Source: an uncultured Dechloromonas sp. | GTDB lineage: Bacteria > Pseudomonadota > Gammaproteobacteria > Burkholderiales > Rhodocyclaceae | Assembly: GCA_937996725.1 (NCBI GenBank) | Contig: CALKUR010000117.1 | Location: 1 to 60,567 of the forward strand | Length of the DNA: 60,567 nt | Reading direction: 5' to 3' | Shown: piece after piece, positions 35,701 through 41,870 of the stretch | How positions within the stretch are numbered: position 1 is the first letter of the stretch | Layout: every line of letters begins with the position of its first letter | Made by a program: the position numbers and the translations under genes | The notes under the pieces: generated by a model | The model's database searches: none | What the model saw: only the letters and a program-made list of their open reading frames with translations | Told to the model about the DNA's origin: nothing

Positions 35701-36471
35701 GAGCGCACAGTTGAGCCCCATGGAGATCGGGCGGGTATGCGCCAGGGAGGTCCAGAAGGCTTCAGCCGTTTGGCCAGAAAGGGTGCGACCCGAGGCGTCG
35801 GTAATGGTGCCGGAGATCATGACGGGCCAACGGCGGCCACGCGCGGTAAATACCTGTTCAACCGCCATCACGGCGGCCTTGGCGTTCAGCGTATCGAAGA
35901 CGGTTTCGATGAGCAGCAGATCGGTGCCACCGTCGATGAGGCCATTGGTGGCTTCGACGTAGTTGGTGACCAGTTCGTCAAACGTCACGTTGCGGGCACC
36001 TGGATCGTTCACGTCTGGCGAAATCGACGCCGTGCGTGAGGTCGGCCCAATCACACCGGCGACTAGGCGTGGTTTCGCAGGATTCTGTGCGCTGTATTTG
36101 TCGCAGGCAGCGCGGGCAATCGCAGCGCCGGCCACGTTGAGTTCGTAGACGATGTCTTCGAGTTTGTAATCAGATTGCGACAGGCGCGTCGCGTTGAAGG
36201 TGTTGGTCTCGATGATGTCAGCACCGGCCGCCAGGTACTGCTCGTGAATACCCTGGATGATGTCCGGGCGGGTTAGCAGCAGGAGATCGTTGTTGCCCTT
36301 GAGATCATGTGCATGATTGGCAAATCGCTCACCCCGAAAGTCGGCTTCGGTCAGGCTGTGTCGCTGGATCATCGTGCCCATGGCACCGTCGAGTACGAGC
36401 ACGCGCTCTTTCAGGTGGGAAAGAATTTCTTCGGTGCGATCGGGCTGGGGTTGAGGCTTGGGTGCGGTCAT
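32752..36471 (-). CDS. metH: Cobalamin-dependent methionine synthase
   Basis: Full-length MetH (1,239 aa from the ATG at 36471; a TTG two codons upstream is less likely). Domains in order: homocysteine-binding (about 20-340; VLDGAMGTMIQ, zinc cysteines in GGCCGTTPDHI), methyltetrahydrofolate-binding (about 365-625; NVGERTNVTGSRAF), cobalamin cap and binding (650-900; DVHDIGKNIV with the cobalt-ligand His), and the SAM-dependent reactivation domain (about 925-1,239; IRPAPGYPACPDH). The gene sits behind a promoter, a SAM-II-like riboswitch and a terminator, so expression is probably repressed when SAM is abundant. Confidence 0.97.
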   Translation of the reverse strand: MTAPKPQPQPDRTEEILSHLKERVLVLDGAMGTMIQRHSLTEADFRGERFANHAHDLKGNNDLLLLTRPDIIQGIHEQYLAAGADIIETNTFNATRLSQSDYKLEDIVYELNVAGAAIARAACDKYSAQNPAKPRLVAGVIGPTSRTASISPDVNDPGARNVTFDELVTNYVEATNGLIDGGTDLLLIETVFDTLNAKAAVMAVEQVFTARGRRWPVMISGTITDASGRTLSGQTAEAFWTSLAHTRPISMGLNCALGAKELRPHVETLSRICPTYISAHPNAGLPNAFGGYDETPEMLAEDIREWAVHGLVNIVGGCCGTTPDHIRAIAHAVADVKPRQPANVPHRLRLSGLEPCEIGPESFFVNVGERTNVTGSRAFAKMILENRFDDALAVARQQVENGAQVIDINMDEAMLDSEAAMVRFLQLIASEPDISRVPIMIDSSKWSVIEAGLKCIQGKGIVNSISMKEGEAEFLRQARLARQYGAAVIVMAFDEKGQADTFQRKVEICERAYKLLVADGFPAEDIIFDPNIFAIATGIPEHDGYAVDFIEAVRWIKAHLPHASISGGVSNVSFSFRGNDPVREAIHTVFLYHAIQAGMTMGIVNAGQLGVYDEIEPELRAKVEDVVLNKHAGAGDALVEFAQSVKGSAKEKVEDLAWRNWPVAERLSHAMVKGITEYVVADTEECRAELAAAGQPPLSVIEGPLMSGMNTVGDLFGAGKMFLPQVVKSARVMKQAVAHLVPFIEEEKARTGAAAKGKLVIATVKGDVHDIGKNIVAVVLGCNGYEVVDLGVMVPCEQILKAAREHDAQVIGLSGLITPSLEEMTHIASEMTRQGFNVPLMIGGATTSRAHTAIKIAPNYAHPVVYVPDASRAVGVVSNLLSSDAVKVQAYKDELNADYEKVRQQHANKKGVALVALETAQANAFDGFTGEYASYQPVAPQKTGVQMIEPSLAELVPYIDWSPFFQTWDLTGSFPAILDDKVVGETARQVYADAQDMLKQLVAEQWLKPRGVFGLFPANRVGDDIEIYTDEARQHTGMIWHNLRQQQERPAGKPNWCLADFIAEKKPSGTTPDWIGGFAVSCGEGIEAHLKRFEAAHDDYRSIMLKSLADRLAEAFAEWLHRQVRMKHWGYAADETLDNAALIKEAYRGIRPAPGYPACPDHLAKRGLFDLLDVPKLAGMTLTESCAMWPAASVSGFYLAHPAAKYFAVSKIDTDQLEDWARRCGRSVEEAKRWLAPIL

Positions 36472-36487
36472 AACCAACGTCTTCTTG

Positions 36488-36532
36488 AAAAAACAAACCC
36501 GCCGGTCAGCGGGGCTGCAGCGGCGGGCGTTT
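36488..36532 (-). terminator. Intrinsic terminator in the metH leader (riboswitch expression platform)
   Basis: On the minus strand CCCGCCG (36527-36521) pairs with CGGCGGG (36504-36498), with flanking AAAC/GTTT able to extend the stem, followed by TTTGTTTTTT (T-run 36493-36488). It lies before the metH start codon, so it would stop transcription in the leader. Its 5' arm CGCCCGC can instead pair with GCGGGCG of the upstream aptamer. Confidence 0.75.
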
Positions 36533-36536
36533 GGTA

Positions 36537-36598
36537 TCCCATCGCTTTAGCAGTATTTGTAAACGCGCCCGCAAGCTGAGGAGCTCAAATCGGCGCGT
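36537..36598 (-). ncRNA. SAM-II/SAM-V-type riboswitch candidate upstream of metH
   Basis: Read on the minus strand, the element has P1 arms CGCGCC (36597-36592) and GGCGCG (36569-36564). The P1 loop opens with ATTTG (36590-36586), which pairs with CAAAT (36559-36555) just after P1. Three bases later comes GCTAAA (36551-36546), the invariant core motif of SAM-II, at the same spacing as in the crystallised metX SAM-II RNA as I recall it. TCC in the P1 loop can pair with GGA at 36539-36537 to close the pseudoknot. The leader start predicted from the promoter (~36612) is 14 bases before P1. A SAM sensor in front of metH makes metabolic sense. Confidence 0.7.
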
Positions 36599-36618
36599 GG
36601 CAAGGTTGCCAAGCCCAA

Positions 36619-36647
36619 ACAATACGGGGCGAACCGGTTTGCGTCAA
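36619..36647 (-). promoter_or_regulatory. Promoter of the metH leader
   Basis: On the minus strand TTGACG (36647-36642) and TATTGT (36624-36619) are separated by 17 bases. Predicted start near 36612, directly before the riboswitch. It lies in the divergent gap with rfaH. Confidence 0.7.
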
Positions 36648-36699
36648 GTAAATCAATGGCTTGGAGCGGCAAAAAAGCTTATGGTTAAAATGCTCCGCT

Positions 36700-37191
36700 A
36701 TGGCACGCACCTGGTACCTGGTTCAAAGCAAACCCCGTAATGAAGCACGGGCGTTGGAGAACCTATTGCGCCAGGGGTATGAGACCTATTTGCCGTTGAT
36801 TGAGGTCGAGCGTCTGCAACGTGGCAAGCTGCTCAAGAAGCTGGAACCCCTATTCCCACGTTATCTGTTTCTGCATCTGGAAGAAGGTAACGATAACTGG
36901 GGGCCGATCCGATCAACACTGGGTGTTGCTGGTATGGTGCGCTTCGGCCAGACTTATGCGGCTGTGCCGGATCCTGTGATTGACGCGATTCGTGAGCGGA
37001 CTCAGGAAATCAGAGAAACACTTTTTGCAGCGGGCGATGCCGTTCAAGTCGTGGGCGGCCCTTTAGTCGGTCTGGAAGGTGTGTTTGAAATCGCCGATGG
37101 TGAGCAGCGCAGCTTTGTGCTACTTGAGTTCATGCAGAAACAACAGCGTGTCTCCGTCTCGACCGCCGATCTGCGGACGGCCAGTTACTAA
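36700..37191 (+). CDS. rfaH: NusG-family transcription elongation factor RfaH
   Basis: A 163-aa NusG paralogue. The ATG at 36700 gives MARTWYLVQSKPRNEARALENL, the RfaH-like start. The NGN domain covers residues 1-100 (YETYLPL, LEPLFPRYLFLHL) and the KOW domain about 110-160 (GDAVQVVGGPLVGLEGVFEI). RfaH loads on polymerase at ops sites and prevents early termination in long operons; no ops element is seen here. There is no Shine-Dalgarno before the ATG, while a -10-like TAAAAT lies 8 bases upstream. Confidence 0.85.
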   Translation: MARTWYLVQSKPRNEARALENLLRQGYETYLPLIEVERLQRGKLLKKLEPLFPRYLFLHLEEGNDNWGPIRSTLGVAGMVRFGQTYAAVPDPVIDAIRERTQEIRETLFAAGDAVQVVGGPLVGLEGVFEIADGEQRSFVLLEFMQKQQRVSVSTADLRTASY

Positions 37192-37211
37192 GTACTTTGG
37201 GCGCGTCAGAT

Positions 37212-38381
37212 CTATTTGGCTAAAAATTCGTGCGCTAGTTTGACCCAGTAGCTGATGCCAATCGCGGTAATGTCGTCATTGAAGTCGTAATGCGGGTTGT
37301 GCAGCGTGCAGCCGCCCTCGCCTGGGCCGTTGCCTAACCAGACATAGCAACCAGGCTTTTCCAGCAGCATGTAGGCGAAGTCTTCGGCACCCATCGATGG
37401 CAGTGCGTCTTTGATCACTTGATCCGGGCCCAGGATTTGGGTAGCAACATGCTGGCAGAAATGTGACTCATGGGCGCTATTGACCGTCGGCGGGTAGCGT
37501 TGGTCGTAGCGCACTTCAATCTGCGCGCCATAGGTTGCGGCAATACCGGTGCAGATTTCCTGAACACGAGTTTCAACGAGCTGCTGAACGTCGGGCTTAA
37601 AGGTCCGGATCGTGCCGCGAAGCACGGCGTCTTCGGGGATGACGTTCCAGGCATCGCCGGCATGGAACTGGGTGATCGAAATCACACCCGCCTCACAAGG
37701 GTGTAGGTTGCGCGAAATGACGGTCTGCAACGCCTGGATGACCTGTGTACCGACCAGAATGGTGTCGACGCCTTGGTGCGGCATGGCGGCATGGCAACCG
37801 TGACCCCGGATGAGAATTTCCAAGCCACAGGTACCAGCCATAACCGGTCCGGGCATGATGGCCATCTGGCCGACAGGTAGGCCGGGCCAGTTATGTAGGC
37901 CAAAAACCGCCTCGACTGGAAACTGCTGGAATAGCCCTTGCTCAATCATGACGCGCGCACCGCCTTCGCCTTCTTCCGCAGGCTGGAAGATCAGTACCAC
38001 GGTACCGTCAAAATCGCGATGCTCGGCAAGATACCGCGCTGCACCGAGCAACATGGCCGTATGCCCATCATGGCCGCAGGCATGCATTCTGCCGCTATGG
38101 CGGGAGCGGTGCGGGAACTCGTTCAATTCTGGCATCGGCAGCGCATCCATGTCGGCACGCAAGCCAACCATGCGGCCGCTGCTGCCCTGGGTGCCCTTGA
38201 TGACACCAACTACGCCGGTGCCAGCCAGACCACGGTGTACCTCGACTCCGGAGCTTTCCAGCGCCTGCGCAACGACGTCGGCCGTCCGGGCCTCTTCAAA
38301 GGCCAGTTCGGGGTGGGCATGAATATCGCGGCGGATGGCGGTGATATCGGCTAGGAAAGGGAGATCGAGCAATTTCATCAT
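37212..38381 (-). CDS. M20-family amidohydrolase (hippurate/N-acyl-amino-acid hydrolase-like)
   Basis: A di-zinc M20D peptidase-like hydrolase, 389 aa from the ATG at 38381 (MMKLLDLP); the open frame extends further upstream without family similarity. Metal and catalytic motifs are GLRADMDALPM, HACGHDGHTAML and FQPAEEGEGGARVMIEQG; the dimerisation domain lies about 180-290, and the C-terminal metal histidine is in LHNPHYDFND. Family members release acyl groups from amino acids (hippurate, N-acetyl- or indole-amino acids); the substrate here cannot be told. Confidence 0.88.
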   Translation of the reverse strand: MMKLLDLPFLADITAIRRDIHAHPELAFEEARTADVVAQALESSGVEVHRGLAGTGVVGVIKGTQGSSGRMVGLRADMDALPMPELNEFPHRSRHSGRMHACGHDGHTAMLLGAARYLAEHRDFDGTVVLIFQPAEEGEGGARVMIEQGLFQQFPVEAVFGLHNWPGLPVGQMAIMPGPVMAGTCGLEILIRGHGCHAAMPHQGVDTILVGTQVIQALQTVISRNLHPCEAGVISITQFHAGDAWNVIPEDAVLRGTIRTFKPDVQQLVETRVQEICTGIAATYGAQIEVRYDQRYPPTVNSAHESHFCQHVATQILGPDQVIKDALPSMGAEDFAYMLLEKPGCYVWLGNGPGEGGCTLHNPHYDFNDDITAIGISYWVKLAHEFLAK

Positions 38382-38455
38382 GCACCTGAGGCAAAGCCTC
38401 TGCGTAAAGGTTACGTCACCATTATGGCGCATTCCCCAGCTATACTGAACCCATC

Positions 38456-39328
38456 ATGGAACTTGTTGTTATCAGCGGCCTCTCTGGCTCCGGTAAATCG
38501 ATCGCTCTTGCTGTGCTCGAGGACGCGGGGTACTACTGCGTCGATAACCTCCCGGCCGATATGTTGCCGGTACTGGTGGGACACTTGCGTCAAGATGGAT
38601 ATACGCGCGTTGGCGTTGCGGTGGATGTGCGCAGCGGCCCCTCGCTCGAAGCCTTGCCTAAGGCTTTGGAAGATTTGCGCCGGGATGCACAGGTCAGCGT
38701 ACTGTTCCTCGATGCGGATGATGAAACTCTGATTCAACGGTTCTCCGAGACGCGACGCGCGCACCCGCTTACCAGCGAAACGATGACGCTTGCCGAAGCT
38801 TTGCGGCATGAACGCGCCTTGCTTGAACCGGTAGCCGAGATGGGCCATCGTCTGGATAGCAGCCATTTGAAACCGGCGGTATTGCGCGCCTGGATTCGCG
38901 ACTTTCTCAAGGTCGACAGTCAGGATGGCCTAACATTGGTGTTTGAGTCCTTCGGCTTTAAACATGGTGTCCCACGTGATGCAGATCTGATGTTTGACGT
39001 ACGTTGTTTGCCGAACCCGCATTACGATCCGGTGCTACGTCCGTTGACCGGTAAAGACGTACCCGTTGCCGCGTTTCTGGAGGGCCAGCCAGACGCGATC
39101 CAGTTGCGCGAAGAGATCGCCCGCTTCGTGAAGACCTGGTTGCCGAAATATGGTCACGACAATCGTTCGTATCTGACTGTGGCGATTGGTTGTACTGGTG
39201 GACAACATCGTTCGGTGTGGATGACTGAATGGCTCGCCACCCAATTTGCCGACCGGCCGGATGTGTTGGTCCGTCACCGTGAACTGGTTCCTGCAGCGCC
39301 CGCTGACAACACTGCTGCGTCCCGGTGA
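38456..39328 (+). CDS. rapZ: RNase adapter protein RapZ
   Basis: A 290-aa nucleotide-binding protein with Walker A GLSGSGKS at residues 8-15, then DNLPADMLP and DVRCLPNPHYDP and a C-terminal domain with IGCTGGQHRSVWMTEWLA. In enterobacteria RapZ directs RNase E to the GlmZ sRNA to control glucosamine-6-phosphate synthesis; in many other bacteria the role is less certain. It overlaps the downstream NusG-domain-II gene. Confidence 0.94.
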   Translation: MELVVISGLSGSGKSIALAVLEDAGYYCVDNLPADMLPVLVGHLRQDGYTRVGVAVDVRSGPSLEALPKALEDLRRDAQVSVLFLDADDETLIQRFSETRRAHPLTSETMTLAEALRHERALLEPVAEMGHRLDSSHLKPAVLRAWIRDFLKVDSQDGLTLVFESFGFKHGVPRDADLMFDVRCLPNPHYDPVLRPLTGKDVPVAAFLEGQPDAIQLREEIARFVKTWLPKYGHDNRSYLTVAIGCTGGQHRSVWMTEWLATQFADRPDVLVRHRELVPAAPADNTAASR

Positions 39329-39671
39329 TGCGATCGTACTGCTGGCCGGCATTGCCGGTTGGTTGGTGTTGTCGATATCGCTCTGGCAGTCGGGTCCGGC
39401 ATCGCAGGCCCAAGTGCGGCGCGATGGCATTCTAGTCGCTGCCTATGCGTTGAATGAAGATCGCACCGTGTCGATTGATGGCGCATTGGGCGCTACGGTG
39501 ATTCGTATCGAGTCTGGCCGTGCTCGCGTCGTGAGCGACCCGGGGCCACGACAATACTGCGTCAAGCAAGGTTGGCTCAGCCGGCCAGGTGAAATGGCGC
39601 TGTGCGCACCGAACCATGTGAGCCTATCGTTGACCGGTGGTCCGCCCACTTATGAATCCATGGCGTATTAG
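39279..39671 (+). CDS. NusG domain II-containing membrane-anchored protein (EetA-like)
   Basis: About 130 aa if translated from the GTG at 39279; an ATG at 39261 or TTG at 39246 would lengthen it. One membrane helix (AIVLLAGIAGWLVLSISLW) is followed by a NusG domain II-type beta domain (AAYALNEDRTVSIDGALG; CVKQGWLSRPGEMALCAPN). The family's two cysteines are present. It overlaps the end of rapZ and is 9 bases upstream of a Gx-transporter gene. This pair recalls EetA/EetB of flavin-linked electron-export loci; function inferred only. Confidence 0.75.
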   Translation: MNWFLQRPLTTLLRPGDAIVLLAGIAGWLVLSISLWQSGPASQAQVRRDGILVAAYALNEDRTVSIDGALGATVIRIESGRARVVSDPGPRQYCVKQGWLSRPGEMALCAPNHVSLSLTGGPPTYESMAY

Positions 39672-39680
39672 AGACCAACC

Positions 39681-40202
39681 ATGCGCCAACTCACACTGAC
39701 ACCGGATGATCACCGTATCGCACGCCTAACGGCCGCCGCTATTGCGATCGCCCTGGTGGAATCGGCGGTACCGAGCCCCTTGCCCGGTGTGAAGCCAGGG
39801 TTGGCCAACATCATTACGCTATTGGTGCTGTTGCGTTATGACTGGGCCACTGCCGCCTGGGTGACACTCCTACGCGTGTTCGCGGTCAGTTTATTGGTTG
39901 GCCAGTTTTTGGCCCCCGGCTTTGTGTTGTCGCTCGGTGGTGCGCTTGCATCCCTGGGCGTGCTTTACCTGCTACAACCTCTGGTGCGACAGATGCCGGC
40001 CTGGTTTGGCCCCGTCACACTATCGGTCTTGGCCGCCTTGGGGCATATGCTGACGCAGCTGTTGATCGTCCGACTCTGGCTGGTGCCCAGCCCTGGCGTG
40101 TGGGTGCTGGCACCCGTATTTATCGGCGCGGCGCTATTGTTTGGGGCGTTGAATGGCCTGGTCGTCGCCTGGCTTAGATCGTCTGATCCCGCTCAGCCAT
40201 AA
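39681..40202 (+). CDS. Gx transporter family membrane protein (Hpre_diP_synt_I; EetB-like)
   Basis: A 173-aa protein with five or so hydrophobic helices and the family motifs VESAVPSPLPGVKPGLANIITL and FLAPGFVLSLGGALASLG. The family is called heptaprenyl-diphosphate synthase component I in databases but resembles small substrate-binding (S-type) membrane carriers. It is paired with a NusG-domain-II gene, as is common. The 3' end overlaps the convergent mutY stop by 29 bases. Confidence 0.82.
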   Translation: MRQLTLTPDDHRIARLTAAAIAIALVESAVPSPLPGVKPGLANIITLLVLLRYDWATAAWVTLLRVFAVSLLVGQFLAPGFVLSLGGALASLGVLYLLQPLVRQMPAWFGPVTLSVLAALGHMLTQLLIVRLWLVPSPGVWVLAPVFIGAALLFGALNGLVVAWLRSSDPAQP

Positions 40203-41226
40203 GCAGTTTGCGCCAGGGTGTGGGTAGCGCCAGCTCTTCGGCTTCGCTGAGCGGGTAGGCGTCCAGTTCACGGTGCCGATTGAGTTCGGTCGGCGCTGTG
40301 CGTACCACGTAGCGACTGACCTTGGCCTGCAGCTCGAAGTGCGTGAACTTGTGACGAATAGCCGTACCCGGTAATGCTACGGCGCTCGCCGGCAGACGCA
40401 CGGAGTCAGCATCCGGCAGACTCAGGAGCCCACCCCAGATACCGCAGGCTTGACGACGTTCTAGCCACACAAGATTGTGATCGCGAATCAGCCAAACGTG
40501 CGCGGTGCGTACAGGTAGTTTTGTCTTGGCTTTACGATGCGGTAGTTCGCTCACCCGGTTGGTATTGAATGCCGTGCAGAAGCTTTGCATCGGGCACGCA
40601 TCGCAGCGCGCTTTGCTCCGGGTGCAGCAGGTGGCACCCAGATCCATGAGGCCTTGCGTATACGCGGCAATGTCTTTTTTGGGGAGCAACGATTCGGCGA
40701 GCATCCAGAGGGACTTGTCGACGATCGTTGCGGTTGGTATGCCTTCGATGCCAAAGACACGACAGAAGACACGCTTCACGTTGCCGTCCAGAATGGCCGC
40801 GCGTTGCCCAAAGGAGAAGACGCTAATCGCTGCAGCGGTGGAGCGGCCGATACCGGGCAGCGTGGCGAGGGCTTCGGCATCTGTCGGGAATCGACCGTCG
40901 TGGTCCGATATGATCTTACGGGCGCAGGCATGCAGATTGCGCGCCCGTGCGTAGTAGCCTAGCCCCGCCCAGAGTGTTAGTACGTCTTCAAGCGGGGCCC
41001 TGGCCAGTGCGGCCACCGTTGGGAACGATGCGAGAAAGCGCGCGTAATACGGGATGACCGTTTGCACCTGCGTCTGCTGCAGCATAATTTCCGACAACCA
41101 GACTCGATAGGGGTCGTTGGTTTGTTGCCACGGCAGGTCATGACGGCCATGTTGCTTCTGCCAGCGCACGAGTGCGGCAGGAAATTTAGCTTCGGCGGCG
41201 GGTATGGTTTTGCCGGGAGGTGTCAT
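40174..41226 (-). CDS. mutY: Adenine DNA glycosylase MutY
   Basis: Removes adenine mispaired with 8-oxoguanine. The 350-aa protein has the HhH-GPD core (LPGIGRSTAAAI) with the catalytic Asp expected in AILDGNVKR, the catalytic Glu in SEIMLQQTQV, the iron-sulfur motif C-x6-C-x2-C-x5-C (CTRSKARCDACPMQSFC), and a C-terminal NUDIX-like domain (WLERRQACGIWGGLLSLP). Confidence 0.96.
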   Translation of the reverse strand: MTPPGKTIPAAEAKFPAALVRWQKQHGRHDLPWQQTNDPYRVWLSEIMLQQTQVQTVIPYYARFLASFPTVAALARAPLEDVLTLWAGLGYYARARNLHACARKIISDHDGRFPTDAEALATLPGIGRSTAAAISVFSFGQRAAILDGNVKRVFCRVFGIEGIPTATIVDKSLWMLAESLLPKKDIAAYTQGLMDLGATCCTRSKARCDACPMQSFCTAFNTNRVSELPHRKAKTKLPVRTAHVWLIRDHNLVWLERRQACGIWGGLLSLPDADSVRLPASAVALPGTAIRHKFTHFELQAKVSRYVVRTAPTELNRHRELDAYPLSEAEELALPTPWRKLLMAERDQTI

Positions 41227-41337
41227 GGGTCAAGGGCCGGATGGTCGCGGGGTAGCGGTATAATCAGCGCCCATCCTAACGCATGCTTGCCTGTCTGGCG
41301 TAATGCATCAAATCGCCGAATTTTCCCCGAACCATTC

Positions 41338-41865
41338 ATGATCGCTAACCCGGAACCCTTTCCTTTCGAACAGGCTGAGCCGACCGGCGATGCCCAGCGC
41401 GATTTGCGCGTGGCATTGGGGCGTTTTCCGACGGGCGTGGCGGTGCTGACGGCGCTGGATGCCGATGGCCTGGCGATTGGATTGACCGTCAGCTCGTTTA
41501 ACACAGTCTCGCTGGAACCGCCGCTGATTGTGTGGAGTTTACAGCTCACCTCACGTCATCTGGCCACGTTTGATACCACGTCGACTTACGCGGTGAACAT
41601 TCTTTCGGCCGGTCAGGCGGATGTCTCTAATCTCTTTGCTTCATCGTTGGACCGGCCTTTTGATGCAGTAGCGTGGGCACCGGGTTTGAGTGGCGTGCCC
41701 TTGCTGGCAGGCTGTAGTGCTTGGTTCGAGGTCGATAACTTCCAGCAACTGGATGGCGGCGATCACCGTCTGTATATCGGCAAAGTGCGGCGTTTTGCCG
41801 CGGACCTGACACCTGCGCCGCTGGTCTTCCAGGATGGCGATTACCGAGCTCTTCGGAACGATTGA
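41338..41865 (+). CDS. Flavin reductase (HpaC-like) family protein
   Basis: A 175-aa FMN-binding split-barrel protein. The ATG at 41338 is chosen because family similarity begins just after it (DLRVALGRFPTGVAVLTALD); longer frames upstream run through the mutY region. Further signatures are GLTVSSFNTVSLEPPLIVWS and GDHRLYIGKV. Such proteins use NAD(P)H to reduce free FMN/FAD for a partner. The photolyase gene starts only 5 bases downstream. Confidence 0.85.
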   Translation: MIANPEPFPFEQAEPTGDAQRDLRVALGRFPTGVAVLTALDADGLAIGLTVSSFNTVSLEPPLIVWSLQLTSRHLATFDTTSTYAVNILSAGQADVSNLFASSLDRPFDAVAWAPGLSGVPLLAGCSAWFEVDNFQQLDGGDHRLYIGKVRRFAADLTPAPLVFQDGDYRALRND

Positions 41866-41870
41866 TTGAT

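Noticed and set aside
36537..36598. SAH riboswitch as the metH regulator
   Set aside because: The GAGGAGCG-type SAH core is not found on the transcribed strand; GAGGAG occurs only on the opposite strand. The GCTAAA core and pseudoknot favour SAM-II.
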